A stretch of 64,000 nt of DNA from Chondrus crispus (taxonomy: Eukaryota > Rhodophyta > Florideophyceae > Gigartinales > Gigartinaceae), in the NCBI RefSeq assembly GCF_000350225.1, contig NW_005179207.1:13390-77389 (forward strand), read 5' to 3'. The stretch's first letter is position 1; each line of letters opens with the position of its first letter. The notes under the pieces are model-generated. The model made no database searches. It was not told the DNA's origin and saw only the letters and a list, made by a program, of their open reading frames with translations. The position numbers and the translations under genes are program-made. Shown in pieces: positions 31,518 through 43,045 of the stretch.

Positions 31518-31960
31518 ATGGGTCGGTCGAGTATACTTTCTGGCGCTTGAGATATGCAATACAGGTAGTGTTGCTGCGATTGAATAGGCAGAGAAAAGAT
31601 GTTGATGCATAGAACAAACGAGAGTTGAGAACGAAGCGTTTTGGCGGCAATCTCAGTACTCCTTTTCAGCCATGTCATGGACAAATCAGATCTAGGGCTA
31701 ATACTCGGTTTCTTCTTTGCAGTTGGGTCATCATTTTGTCGACGCATGTTAAAGATGGCTTTAATGCCCTCTGCAAAGCGCGTTCTACCATGGCTCGGTC
31801 GTTTACGCTGCATGGAACTTCGTTCCTCAATTTGGCATTTGCTTTGCTTTCGGGCGCTCGATACACCCCTGGGCATCGGGGTTTTCGCAGGTATCTTCAT
31901 GTCTGAGATATGGGGTGTATTGGCTTTTCTACGAAGTGCGTAGGGCGTATTCACAGTCAT
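31518..31960 (-). CDS. hypothetical basic protein, uncertain
   Basis: Minus-strand frame of about 150 codons, Lys/Arg/Ser-rich in the N-terminal half, which runs into the solo LTR. It could be an upstream exon or the N-terminal part of the gene interrupted by that LTR, because both lie on the same strand on either side of it. No domain recognised; it may be spurious. Confidence 0.25.
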
Positions 31961-32298
31961 GTGTCACACTGCTGAGCCGCAGTAATGTGGCGTAAAAGCG
32001 CCTCAGTGTCAGGATGCCAGCGTGTGCAAGAAGCAAGCTGTCGATATGTGCGTCCCTGACGATGTTGAGATTCCTTGCTAGAGCCTTAAGGGCGACGGGA
32101 TCTTGAAACGCGTGCAGCCAGGAGAGCGGAAGAAGAGGAGAGTGAGGGGCTTATGTGAGTGGAGAAACTCGCGACAGAGTAACGTCCTGGTTGGGCGAAG
32201 GGAGCAAGCGGATGGCGTGGGTAATAGCAGTTGAGGTGATACGTGCAATTGGCGCGGGGGACGTTTTGGAGAGGAGGGCGTTTTCGACTGGTGGAAAG
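31961..32298. other. no gene recognised, left flank of element C
   Basis: No coding signal. The five bases before element C are GAAAG and do not match the five after its 3' LTR (GTTAC). Confidence 0.5.
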
Positions 32299-32999
32299 TG
32301 TAGTATAACCCCCCCCCTGGGGGTTTAAATTAGATTAGATCAAGAACTAGATCAGCTACTGTAGAGCGTCGAGCTCTACAGTACCACCGCGCGTGTCCAC
32401 GTGTACACCACGGGGACAAGGGACTTGCGCATACACGTGTACACGTGTACAGCGCGCGAACGAAGCGCGCACGCACTACGAGTGATACGTGTACTGTCAG
32501 CCTCGACATAGCTGACAGTATTACAGTGCAGGCCGACCTGCACTACAGTAGCCCACTACAGTACCACGGTACTGTAGTGTTATGATAGAGTGTTTTGTAT
32601 ATTAAATATGGAGCGGACCGACGGCGGCGGGAGGGGACAAGCACGGGCTTGTCCTCAACCGACCGCCAAGGTCAGTCCACCCAGCTTATTCTAAACGTCG
32701 CCTTCGCTCTTCGCGCGCGTTTAGTCGGAGCCGAGCCGGAGTGGACGCGCAGCACGCGAGCGAGCACGGAACCGCCTCCGCCCGTCAGCACTGGTACGTC
32801 ACCCAGTGCTGCTCCGGGGCGTCGAGGCGTCGATCCGCTCGTGCGTGCGCGCGTCCCTGCTCGCTCCCGCTCTACCACCGCTACCCGGGCCCGAGCCCGG
32901 TTCCGTAGCTGGTTGGCCCGCTTCACCCCTTCTCCGAACCGGGGTCTACAGGTCGAACTGCGCATACACCTCCAGTCGTCTGGGGGTGTTTATGCTACA
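32299..32999 (+). repeat. 5' LTR of element C
   Basis: 701 bp, TGTAGTATAA ... TTATGCTACA. Contains hairpins such as ACTGTAGAGC/GCTCTACAGT, ACTGTCAGC/GCTGACAGT, AGTGCAGG/CCTGCACT, ACAGTACC/GGTACTGT, GACAAG/CTTGTC and CAGCACTGG/CCAGTGCTG (32786-32811), plus CACGTGTACACGTG. A TATA-like ATTAAATATGG lies near 32601-32611. The primer site TGGTCTCCCGACC starts at 33001. Confidence 0.95.
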
Positions 33000-33075
33000 G
33001 TGGTCTCCCGACCTAGAAGACCCCGAGATCTTTCCGAGAAGACTTTCTTTTTCCTCCGCGTCCGTACGCGTTGAG

Positions 33076-35645
33076 ATGAGTCAAGAATACGCCACCTCGA
33101 TCCGGTCCGAACCGGCGGATCCGAGGGCGGCCGCTATGCACGCACCATCACCGCCGTTCGGCGACGGCGACGCTGGTGTCCGAGACCGCGAACCGTCGCC
33201 CGAGTCCCCCGAAGGACAAGCGGCTGCGATGTTCGATCGCATAGCTGACTACATCGAGGAAGTCCGTACTTCACTCCGTATAGACGTGACGGACGCCGTC
33301 TACTCGCGATGTATGGACGAGCTTCGCTCCCTACGTGAAGGGAGGTTCGATCGAGTCAGCCAGTCCTTGGAGAATCTCCGAGCACTAGTCGACGAGTTAC
33401 ACTCGCGACTGGTGCTCGTCGAAGACTCACGCCTCGCACAGCCCGTACTGCACGGGCAAGGTCGCCCCACGAGGCCGACCTCGACGAGACGTCCCGACGA
33501 TCGACCGTCCCCGTCAGCAGAGCAGTTGGGTGCGTTCGCGCACCTCTCCGCCGAGCTCAACGCTACGCGACAGCGTGCTCGTGACATGGAACGGACCATG
33601 GCCGCAAGGCTGCCCGGTGCCCCCACGAGAGGGCCCGGTGGTGCCGTACCTCCGAGCGCCGTCGCTCCGGAAGGTTGGCGTCCGACTGGCGCCGACGCCA
33701 GTCGGACTGCGGAAGGAAACCGTCCTCCGATGGGCGCGAATCTCGCGTCCGAGACCCAAGCATTGCCGCCTATCCCCGTAAGTAGGCGGCAGATGGACCG
33801 CGTATCGTACGCGGACGAACAGGACCGTGAAGGAGCCGCCCGCGGATCCGGAGAACCGCTGTTCTCCGTCGATCCCCGCTGGGGCGGCTACCCGCCGGCG
33901 AGTTATGCCGAGCACCCAGGTCCGGTAGACGTCCGTACGCTACCGGTTACCTCCTTCGGCACGCTAGGTCCCGCCGAACCCGGGCTCGAGCCGGTGCATA
34001 CGATGATCCAAGAGTTCAGCGCCGTCGCTGACTATCGTATGTACCGCTTGGATAACACCTCGAGGCTCGTCACCTCGGGTGACGCGGGACGGATCGCGAA
34101 GTACGTCCAACGCTGCCGTGGGATCCGTCCCACGATGAGGAGCTTTGACGGTACGGACGCGATCCAGCTCCTACCGTTCTTGAAGGATATTCGGATAACC
34201 TTCAACTCGCAACACCTGACCGAAGGTGTTGCCGTGAGAGTCCTCGCGCACTTCTTAGAGCGCGACGCGGAGCGCCTGTATACGAGTTATACGATGCGTG
34301 GCCTCCGCGCCGGCCAACTACACGACGACGTGAGTTGGCCGGGGCTCGTGAACCAGTTCCTGAAACGCTACCTAACCGACGACGTGTTAGGTGAAGCGTA
34401 CGACGCTGTCGCGACGGCGCGACAGCAATCTCATGAAACGGAGAGCACGTTCGCGGACCGGCTCGAAACGGCCGCGTTCCGGTGCACGGCAGTGTTCTCC
34501 GAACAGTCCCTCGCGCACTACTTCGTGCGGGGACTCGCTCCTGCGACCCGTGCCGCAGTTTCCGAGACAGTGCAGCGGCTGCCGAGCCGCCAGAAGACCG
34601 ATCTTCCGACCATCCGCCGTATCGCAACGGCAGAAGGAACCACTTACCGCGCTCGACGCGGTTTACCTCTGCCGGATTCGAAACCGGCAGGGAGGGCTGG
34701 CAGGACTACGAAGTCCGCCGCAACAAGTTCGCCCGCCTCTACCCTGCATGTCGGGGAGGATGAGTGGCAGGCCGACCCTGTCCTCATTACGCAAGGAGCA
34801 GGGCCGGTAGGGGGTCGACCCCCTTCACCGATGTCGACCGGAACGACGTCGAGCTACGCGACCGCGTTCGCGGCCACTCCCAGAGCCCCCAGGGGTACGG
34901 TTCCCCGGGTCGCTGAGCTCGACATCTCAAACCGAGATCCCGGAGGTGAAGCCCCTCGCGTACCCCTCCTCACCGATGAGGAGGCGCGTCACGCGGCGAC
35001 CTTCGCCTCAACGGACGGCAGCGCGTACGTGTGCTGGCTATGTCGTACGTACGGACACGCCATGTACGCCTGCCCGTTCCTGTCGCCGGAACAACGAATG
35101 TTCACGGCGTACAGGAACTACCGCTACCAGATGGAGACGCGCCCCGGGGCGCGCAATCTACTCCGGCAAGCGGTCGGCGAGGGTCGTCCCCCGCGTCAAG
35201 GTTTCCCGAATCGGTCGGGTGGGGGCGCTCGATTCGCCCCCCGTGGAGGCGGGTATCGTCGTACCGAACTCGATCGTCGCGATCGGCCCGACTACCGCCA
35301 GGCCGACACAAGGTACCCCCGCCAAGGAGGGAGAGGGGACCGAGACCGTTCTCGGTTACCCCAACAGGTACAGAATGCGATAATGTACCTGCAAGACTGG
35401 GTAGAGGATCCGTACTCCCTACCCGCGGAGGGTCACGAAGGAGAGCCGACTCGCTTCATCCCCATATCCTGCGACGGCCGGACGCCGCAGGTCAAGGCCC
35501 GGAAGTACCCGAGTACTTCGCCAAGGCTGCCGAGCCGCCCGGGAGGAATAGTCCCGACCCACGTGGTCGGCCACCCGGAGAAGACCTGGCCGACGATAGC
35601 CAGGGGGGTAGCTCCGATAGCACCGGTAGTTCGAAAAAAGGGTAA
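33076..35645 (+). pseudogene. gag: gag of element C (fossil, about one break)
   Basis: Colinear with gag of A and B from the ATG at 33076. It has a charged N-terminal part, a capsid-like core (RSFDGTDAIQLLPFLKDIRI), the zinc knuckle CWLCRTYGHAMYAC and an Arg/Gly-rich tail. Very close to gag of A. About one break. The open frame also extends upstream into the LTR, but that part is not conserved between copies. Confidence 0.9.
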
Positions 35646-35683
35646 AGACGGTTACGTACACGCGGTCGCGTGAGCCGTCTTTT
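35634..35683 (+). promoter_or_regulatory. gag-end stem-loop of element C
   Basis: A-run, stop and AAAGACGG/CCGTCTTT stem as in A; pol begins in the -1 frame relative to the end of gag and is open across the loop. Confidence 0.55.
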
Positions 35684-35785
35684 CCCTATGAACTAGACCG
35701 GTCCCCGCGTGCTGGCCAAGGACACGGGGGGTATTGTCCGATAATACATCCCCCGCTATCGGAGTCGAGCACGGGGACTTCAGCA

Positions 35786-38700
35786 ATGTCGACATTGCAG
35801 GAGAAACCCAACACCGAGGCCCACGTAGACCCGATGTTGGAAGAAGGCACCACAGGGACACCCGACATCCCAGTGAAGCGCAACGAGCGAGACGTGGTTA
35901 ACGCCGACCGACACGAGTCGGTCGCCCTTCGGACCCCGGGGAGCCCAAGGTCGCCGACGAAATGTCCGCCTCGTACGGACTCCAGCACCTGGACGGGCGT
36001 CACTGAGACGCGAACGTCCCCCGGCTCGAGCCGAAGGAAACGCAAGAGGGGCCAACGCCGAAGTCGAAGGCCCCGGCGGAACGACCTCACCGATAAGGTC
36101 GCGCCCAAGGTGGTCGATGGCCTCGTATGCCTCATGACGTCGAAAATATATAACGTCTTGGGCTCCGTGGCCACCGAAGGCAACGCGTTTAAGCCCCACA
36201 CGATCGCCGTCGACACGTGCTCGGGCTACAACTTGGTGAGGAAGGCCGACCTCCCTCCCGACTGGGCTCGCTACGTAATACGGGGCGCGCCATTACCACG
36301 CCTGGCTGGCGCGAACAGTAACCCGCTTCGACTTACGGCGGTCGTCCGCCTCGCGGTCCGGCTGCGGAACACGACGTTCCGCATACCTTTCGTAGTGGCC
36401 GAACAACTCGCTGTTCCCGTTCTACTTGGGACCGCGTTCATTGATGCGCACGTACGCAGCATCGACATCGATGGACAGAAGCTCGAACTTCGTCACGGTG
36501 GCTCGGTAGCCATCGTCAATGGGAAGGGGGAACCGACTCCCCCTACCAGGCGACATGGTCGCCAAACTAGTCGTCCGGAGGTACGCGAGGAGGTCCCGCA
36601 GGCGATCCGAATCGCCCGCTGGGCTACCATCCCCGCGATGTCGCAAGCCCGTGTGCGTGTGACAACCGCGGGGAGGGGTCTCGTGTTCCTGGAGCCCAAG
36701 CCCTCACTCCAACACCGCCATGGAGTGAGGCTGACGAATGGCGTCGCGGAAGTCCTGCCGAACCAGACATTCGAAGTCCTCGTCGCAAACTTCTCGCGAC
36801 GGGAGAGGCGGCTTCCGAAGCACACCGTCGTGGGATACGCGAAGCGCAACCCCCTCGCGATCCTCACGCCCGAACGTCGAGTCGCTGAGGGGGTCGCGCT
36901 TGCGTTGCATCTGACCGACTTGACCGATCAAGTCAGAGAGGTCGGAGCTGGCCGATCCAGCTCCGACGAGAAGGCAACCGCGGGGAGTGAAGGGGTTGAC
37001 CCGGACGAACGGTCACCTATACCCCAACCGACGGCGGAGGGTACTGTACCCCCCCAGCAGAAGGATCCCGAAAATCCACCGATGGATTGGGAAAAAGAGA
37101 TTGACTTGTCATACATCGATGATGACAAGCTCCGTGGCCACGTGCTCGAGATGCTCCGTAAGCACTCGAATCTGTGGAGCGGTGCGCTCGGAACGATCCA
37201 AGCCACAGAGCACCGCATTCCCCTCGAACCGGGAACGAAACCGATTCGTTCTATGCCCTATCGGAAGGGCCCGGCCATGCGCGAAATGGTCGCGAAGGAG
37301 GTCAACAAGATGTTGAACGCAGGGGTTATCGAACCCGCCAGCACCGAGTGGGCGTCCCCGGTGGTGCTCGTACCGAAGAAAGACGGCTCTCTTCGGTTCT
37401 GCGTGGACTACCGGCGTCTCAACGCGAAGACTGCAGCGGATTCGTATCCGCTGCCGCGTATGGACGACTGCATCGACTCGTTAGGAGATGCAGCCGTCTT
37501 TACGACGCTGGACTGCAATTCCGGTTATTGGCAGATCCCGGTCGCTCCCGAGGACCGGGATAAGACTACCTTCACGACACATATGGGTACGTACCGCCAT
37601 TTGCGCATGCCGTTTGGATTAAAAGGGGCACCGGCCACCTTCCAACGTGCCCTCGATATCATACTCTCCGGAGTCCGCTGGCAAATATGCCTCGTCTATC
37701 TCGATGACGTTATCGTGTTCTCGCGTACGGACGCGGAACACGCAAGGCACCTCGATACCGTCTTGAGCTTGTTGCGGAGTGCCGGCATCTCCCTCAAGCT
37801 TAAGAAGTGCAGCTTCTTCCGTCCCAAGGTGCATTACCTGGGGCACGTGATATCCCCAGGTAAGCTGAGCGTTTCGGATACGGCCTCCGACGCCTTCCGA
37901 ACGTTCACGTTCCCGAGGACGCTGACGCAGGTGCGCTCGTTCCTCGGGGCGTGTAACGTGTATCGTCGCTTCGTCAAGGGCTTCTCGAAGATTGCCCGTC
38001 CGTTATCCGATATAACGCGCAAGGACTCGGATCACGATTTCGATAACCCAACGGAAGTTCAGCTTCAGGCTTTCGAAAGCCTGAAGGCTGCGATGATCTC
38101 CCCGCCGATCCTCGCGCTACCACGGTACGGCCGACCGTACCTGTTGGACACTGACGCCAGTGCATATCAACTCGGGTGCACCCTCCTACAGGAGCACGAC
38201 GAGCCAAACGATTGGCGCCCCGTTGGGTACTGGTCGTACGCGCTAAGCGATAGCGAACGGAACTACAGCGCTACGGAGCGTGAGTGCTTCGCCGTGGTGT
38301 GGGCCGTCCGCACACTGCGGCCGTATATCGAAGGAACCAAGTTCACCGTCCGGACGGATCACGACGCCCTCCCATGGCTCATGTCGCTCACGGAGAGCTC
38401 AGGAAGACTCACCCGGTGGCGGCTACGTCTGGCTGAATACGATTTCACCATTCAGTACCGCCCCGGGCGCGTGCATCAGGTGCCCGATGCCCTGTCACGA
38501 CTCGTGTCGCCGAAGGTCGCCGATGACGCTCGCCCCACCGTCGAGGTGGATGACGACATTCCCACTTTCGACGGGGGCACGACAGTCCGAGACGTATCGA
38601 ACGAGCTCGCGGACCACGCTTGTACCGCGAGCTGCGATCATCAGGGCGTCCATGTCTTCGTAACGACACGGAACCAAGCCGAAGCCCGAACAAGGTCGCG

Positions 38701-40369
38701 CGTACGGACGCGCGACGAACCGCGAGGTGACGACGAAGCCCCCGGTCTTCAAGGACCCAATTCGTTTTGGGAGGAGAACGACGAGTTCGACGCCGCCGAT
38801 ATACAGCGCGCCGAAGACCCCGAGGCTGGCGCGCTCGACTCCCCGGTCGCCCCACCGCAGGACGACCTTCCGGCCCCTCTTACGATAGAGGAGATAGCCG
38901 AGGAGCAACGCGTGGATGACTTCTGCCAAACCGTTTTGGCACGACAGTCAGAGTCCCGGGACTCCGCGTTCTTCGAGGACCACCAAGGGGTGCTCAAACG
39001 GAGACACCCCTTCGACCCTGATATCGTTCAGGTGGTGGTACCTCGGACGCTCCGCGCCAGGCTCCTCCGCCTGTGCCACAACCCGGCCATCGCGGGGCAC
39101 CCGGGCCAGAACCGTATGTACTACGCACTTCGACGCGAGTACTACTGGCCCCACCTGGCTGCAGACGTGGCAGCCACGGTGCGAGGGTGTCGGACCTGCG
39201 CGATGAACCGGGTCAAGCTGAGGAAACATCTCAATCGATTGAGATTGTTCCCAGCTACGAGACCTCTCGAGAGCCTCGCCATCGACATCTTGGGGCCGCT
39301 CCCCAAGACGAAGACAGGAAAACGATTCCTGCTCGTGACTACGGACCGTTTTAGCAAGCTGACGCAAGTCGTGGCGCTCCGCACGATAACCGCATACACC
39401 GTCGCAGTTGCGTTCTGCGAGTCGTGGGTGTTCAAATACGGCGTCCCTCGCACGTTGCTTTCGGACAACGGCCCTCAGTTTAATGCCAAGTTCTTCCACA
39501 GCACGTGCCGTGTTCTGGGGATAACGAATTTGTACACTTCGGCGTACCATCCCCAGACGAACGGGCAAGTCGAGCGATATAACCGAACAATCGCCTCGAT
39601 GCTGAGGAACTACGTGGGTGAACACCAGGACGACTGGGATGTGTACGTGGGGCCGCTTACGTACGCATACAACTCCCACGTACATCGCACCACACGCACC
39701 ACGCCGTTTGAGCTCGTGCTCAGCAGGCCACCGCCGGAGTTCTCTCTCCGACGGGCGGACGGCGACGCGCCCCCTTCCGATAGGGGGAACCCACGTGCCG
39801 AGTTCCTCAAGACCCTGGACTCGACTATCCAAAAGGCCTACGGAAACCTTCGGCGAACGCAAGCTCGCTATAAACGCGACTTCGACAAGCGTATTCGGCG
39901 CATCAACTCGCGCCTCAAGGCCGGTGACTACGTATATCTGAACCCCACCGATGGGGGGAAGACATCAAACAAGCTGGCCTCCCCGGCTGTCGGACAGTAC
40001 CGAGCTCTCGCGAACGACCAGCGCACCATCACGATCGATCGTGATGGAGTTACCGAGCGCGTCTCGGCAGACCGCTGCGTCTACGCACCCCCGCCGGCGA
40101 ACGCGCCAAGGGCTAGCACGACTACCCCCGAAGACCTTGCCGACAAGATCAACGAAGGCACACAGTATGCCGTCGAACGACTACTCCGGCATCGAACCAT
40201 GGAGGACGGAACTACGGAGTTCCTCATCAAGTGGGCTGACTACGATCAACCCACTTGGACTGCACGAACACATGTTCCCGAGGAACTAGTGTCGCGATAC
40301 GCAAAACGACTGAGAACACGTACAGGCAGGGGACTCACCTCCGAAGTGAACGCGGTCGTTCACTCTTGA
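35786..40369 (+). CDS. pol: pol of element C with chromodomain (fossil element, frame open)
   Basis: 1527 aa. Order of parts: aspartic protease near residues 130-240 (VDTCSGYNLVRKADLP); reverse transcriptase near 480-660 (FTTLDCNSGYWQIP; YLDDVIVF); RNase H near 770-880 (DTDASAYQLGCTL; ATERECFAVVWA); integrase near 1080-1330, with an HHCC zinc site (GHPGQNRMYYALRREYYWP ... CRTCAMN) and a DDE core (AIDILGPLP; LLSDNGPQFNAKFF; TSAYHPQTNGQVERYN); and a chromodomain near 1455-1505 (YAVERLLRHR; EFLIKWADYDQPTW). The frame is uninterrupted. In chromoviruses the terminal chromodomain biases integration toward particular chromatin. First ATG at 35786; the frame is open back to gag. Confidence 0.95.
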   Translation: MSTLQEKPNTEAHVDPMLEEGTTGTPDIPVKRNERDVVNADRHESVALRTPGSPRSPTKCPPRTDSSTWTGVTETRTSPGSSRRKRKRGQRRSRRPRRNDLTDKVAPKVVDGLVCLMTSKIYNVLGSVATEGNAFKPHTIAVDTCSGYNLVRKADLPPDWARYVIRGAPLPRLAGANSNPLRLTAVVRLAVRLRNTTFRIPFVVAEQLAVPVLLGTAFIDAHVRSIDIDGQKLELRHGGSVAIVNGKGEPTPPTRRHGRQTSRPEVREEVPQAIRIARWATIPAMSQARVRVTTAGRGLVFLEPKPSLQHRHGVRLTNGVAEVLPNQTFEVLVANFSRRERRLPKHTVVGYAKRNPLAILTPERRVAEGVALALHLTDLTDQVREVGAGRSSSDEKATAGSEGVDPDERSPIPQPTAEGTVPPQQKDPENPPMDWEKEIDLSYIDDDKLRGHVLEMLRKHSNLWSGALGTIQATEHRIPLEPGTKPIRSMPYRKGPAMREMVAKEVNKMLNAGVIEPASTEWASPVVLVPKKDGSLRFCVDYRRLNAKTAADSYPLPRMDDCIDSLGDAAVFTTLDCNSGYWQIPVAPEDRDKTTFTTHMGTYRHLRMPFGLKGAPATFQRALDIILSGVRWQICLVYLDDVIVFSRTDAEHARHLDTVLSLLRSAGISLKLKKCSFFRPKVHYLGHVISPGKLSVSDTASDAFRTFTFPRTLTQVRSFLGACNVYRRFVKGFSKIARPLSDITRKDSDHDFDNPTEVQLQAFESLKAAMISPPILALPRYGRPYLLDTDASAYQLGCTLLQEHDEPNDWRPVGYWSYALSDSERNYSATERECFAVVWAVRTLRPYIEGTKFTVRTDHDALPWLMSLTESSGRLTRWRLRLAEYDFTIQYRPGRVHQVPDALSRLVSPKVADDARPTVEVDDDIPTFDGGTTVRDVSNELADHACTASCDHQGVHVFVTTRNQAEARTRSRVRTRDEPRGDDEAPGLQGPNSFWEENDEFDAADIQRAEDPEAGALDSPVAPPQDDLPAPLTIEEIAEEQRVDDFCQTVLARQSESRDSAFFEDHQGVLKRRHPFDPDIVQVVVPRTLRARLLRLCHNPAIAGHPGQNRMYYALRREYYWPHLAADVAATVRGCRTCAMNRVKLRKHLNRLRLFPATRPLESLAIDILGPLPKTKTGKRFLLVTTDRFSKLTQVVALRTITAYTVAVAFCESWVFKYGVPRTLLSDNGPQFNAKFFHSTCRVLGITNLYTSAYHPQTNGQVERYNRTIASMLRNYVGEHQDDWDVYVGPLTYAYNSHVHRTTRTTPFELVLSRPPPEFSLRRADGDAPPSDRGNPRAEFLKTLDSTIQKAYGNLRRTQARYKRDFDKRIRRINSRLKAGDYVYLNPTDGGKTSNKLASPAVGQYRALANDQRTITIDRDGVTERVSADRCVYAPPPANAPRASTTTPEDLADKINEGTQYAVERLLRHRTMEDGTTEFLIKWADYDQPTWTARTHVPEELVSRYAKRLRTRTGRGLTSEVNAVVHS

Positions 40370-40380
40370 GGAGGGGGCCC
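40345..40380 (+). promoter_or_regulatory. pol-end hairpin and purine tract, copy 1, element C
   Basis: GTGAACG-CGGT-CGTTCAC hairpin, pol stop, then GAGGAGGGGG. The same module, slightly changed, stands next to the 3' LTR (45538-45574). In an element without extra cargo this first copy would be the polypurine tract. Confidence 0.55.
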
Positions 40381-43045
40381 CCAACCGCTTCGTCTCCGCG
40401 TAATTAAAACGCCGCGGTTAGGAACAGATGACTCGTACGAACGGACAAATGTACCCCACCGGGGTGGCAAACGAAGGCGCGTGACGCCAAAACGTATTGG
40501 TCGTCAAGCTCATCGGATACGACAGACGTCGTCGAGAAAGCGCGAAAAGCGAAGACCGTACGGACGGTACAACGAGAATGGCACGCCCTGGAACATCGAG
40601 TACAGGAGGGGAGAACACGAGCCCCCAAGAAACACGAACGCGTCACGATGACACCCGCCGATAGGGTGCTCGAATCGGAAAGCAAGAACGACGCCAAGAC
40701 GTATGGACAGTCCAAGCTCACCACGCGACGCCACCCTCCAAGCCAGGAATTGACGCGAGCGGTCGCGACGAGCTCCACGCGTAGGGAGACTCATGATCCC
40801 GCGACCGCGCACGACCGAAGAGGTACCGATGGGAAAAGGGCAGGCCTACAAGAACTAAAAAGCCGCGCGGGCCGCCCTACCGCTCCAGTCAATTCGTTAC
40901 CACGTACCCAAAATAATTTGGGGGAACGTACCAAAAATATGGGGAAAATACAGTCCGAATGACACTGTATGCCGAACCGCCGCCGCCTCCGGAAATAATC
41001 AAAAAAAAAAGAGAGGTGACGTACAGTGGGGCAAGACGCACGTGCGCACGTGCGCATACGACCGACAGGACAAGTGTCGATAGGAACGACACGCAATCGG
41101 ACAGCGGAGGTCGGCGCGCGGAGCAGGCGGCCCTTCGCTGGGGTAAAAGCCATCCCGCACTGAGAGGGCACCGGGGCGGAGTCTCCGACCTCTCTCCCAA
41201 GCCCACACGTCGGCGAGGGCGCGGTCGGACCAGACCCCCGAGGCGACCTATGGCAAATGGTCCACGACTCGCAGCACACCCCTCGTACACACCAAGGAGG
41301 TGCCAACGTCACGACTCTCAACGCCGCGCCGCGTCGCCCGGCTGTCCGTAAGCGGGCAACGCTCTCCATGCACCCCGACTGTCGGGGTAGACGATAAGGA
41401 CCCAACGCGAACGCGGAAACAATCCTGACTCCGACAAATTCCGGGACGCGATCCCTCACGACGCACGCATATCCTATGCTACTCTGACGTTTTTCCGAGT
41501 GTGCGTACACAGGGACTAAGACAGAAGCACTCCGCGCCCGGGCGCCACGCTGGCCAAGGCACATGAGTAGGGCGTCGCACGCTGCCGGAGCAGCACCGGC
41601 CGTGACGCGGTCGCGGCCCTGCTGCTCCCGCCTCCCAGAGGGGACCCGGCCGACGGCGGGGAAGAGACGAAGTTCCGAACGACTTATGATCTCACCCCTC
41701 GACTAACGAGAGCGGCGTGCACGGCTCGAATTATCCACGAAGTACCTTACGGAAGGCTCGCCCGACTCCCTCCCCCTTCCTTCATTACGCGTCGTCGCCT
41801 CCGGCACACTCCGCTACCACCACTGCGCGCACGCGTCAAGAGCACCAAATCGAAGCAGTCTTCAAGGGGGTCGACTCCAGGTCACGTAACCTCGCCCCAG
41901 CGGCCGCCGCGCGGTACCGACAAGCATGCACGCCATCTTGCGTCACGCGACGTTGACTGGGGGTCACTCGCGAGCCGCGCCGGGCCCCCAGTCAGAAAAC
42001 GAGTCGAGAAACGTGGATCGGCCGCACACGGACATCGACGGACAGGTCCCCCGAGGCACGTGCCTCTTTCGACTCCAACGCGCCAGTGCCTTTCGAGGGG
42101 GCTGCATGAAGGAAAATTAAGGACGACTCCGGCCATCGTACGGTCCCTTCGTACGCACAAGAAAGAAAAAAACGCGCGCAAAAGACCCATCGTCATGGCC
42201 CTCACCTCGTTGTCGCGCCCTCCTATTGCGCGCATGCGGAAGCGTACACCGTTCTCTACATCGCCTCGATGGGCAGGACCCAGCGACACGGACCGGGCGA
42301 GCGAGGTCCGCGTAAAAAGTGAGGGACGACCAACCGCGACCACCAAGGTCGGCGCAGAAAGATAGAGCCTCGAAGCTCGACCCACGCGGTCGACAGGAAA
42401 CCGCCCTCCCGTGATCCCCTTTCTGGGAAAGGGAGGGACGAAATGCGGCTGGGGCATGAAAAGGGGGACCCGCACAGAAAACGTTGTCGTCCTCATGTAC
42501 GTGTATGCATATGGCCTTCACCTATTCGAGAGGCTTGTCGACCGATGGCATACTCTAGCTACACTACTTGGAACATACGCTCGCCAACTCGTTCAATTTT
42601 TACCCTCGTCCCCAACTTAGGGTGAAGGAGGCATGCTGTCAACATGAGAGGTTGCATGTATGAGGGTCGTGGAATAAGGGCATACTGCAGGAGGTACGGT
42701 CGTGCCGCATCGATTCGTTTGAGGAGCGCGAGGACTGCTATGATGCGGAATACGCGGAGGGCGACCTCACGGGACGCAGCACGTGCATGGCAGGAGGTTT
42801 TTAAGCGGTGTTGGCTGTGTGAGTAGCAGAATGGTATGACGCGCCGCGCGTGAGGCATGAATGGCGCGCGCCCGACCTTCGACGAAAACAAAGGGAGCAA
42901 GATTCGCAGTTCGTAGGGCGCAACGGCGAACCTTTCGGAAGGCGGGTCGGCAAAAGGAAAGAAGAAAGGAAATCGAGGGGAACCAAACGGAAAGGAGAAG
43001 GGCTTTACGTGAATGAAGGGTCGAGGTGACTTGAAGCCCGTGAAC
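40381..43045. other. extra 3' region of element C, no gene recognised
   Basis: 2.7 kb, GC-rich, with many short overlapping open frames on both strands but none conserved or family-like. There is a run of ten A near 41005 beside CCGCCGCCTCC. This may be the 3' untranslated part of the antisense gene and/or of the element RNA. I see no regular tandem repeat like that of element B. Confidence 0.5.

Noticed and set aside
30560-31520. Open frames of 90-156 codons inside the D-family LTRs, present in both copies
   Set aside because: They are shared because the LTRs are copies of one another; sequence is repetitive and without domain character.
40404-42986. Short to medium open frames in the extra 3' region of element C, up to about 257 codons on the minus strand
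   Set aside because: No motif and no counterpart recognised in element B; expected by chance at this GC content.
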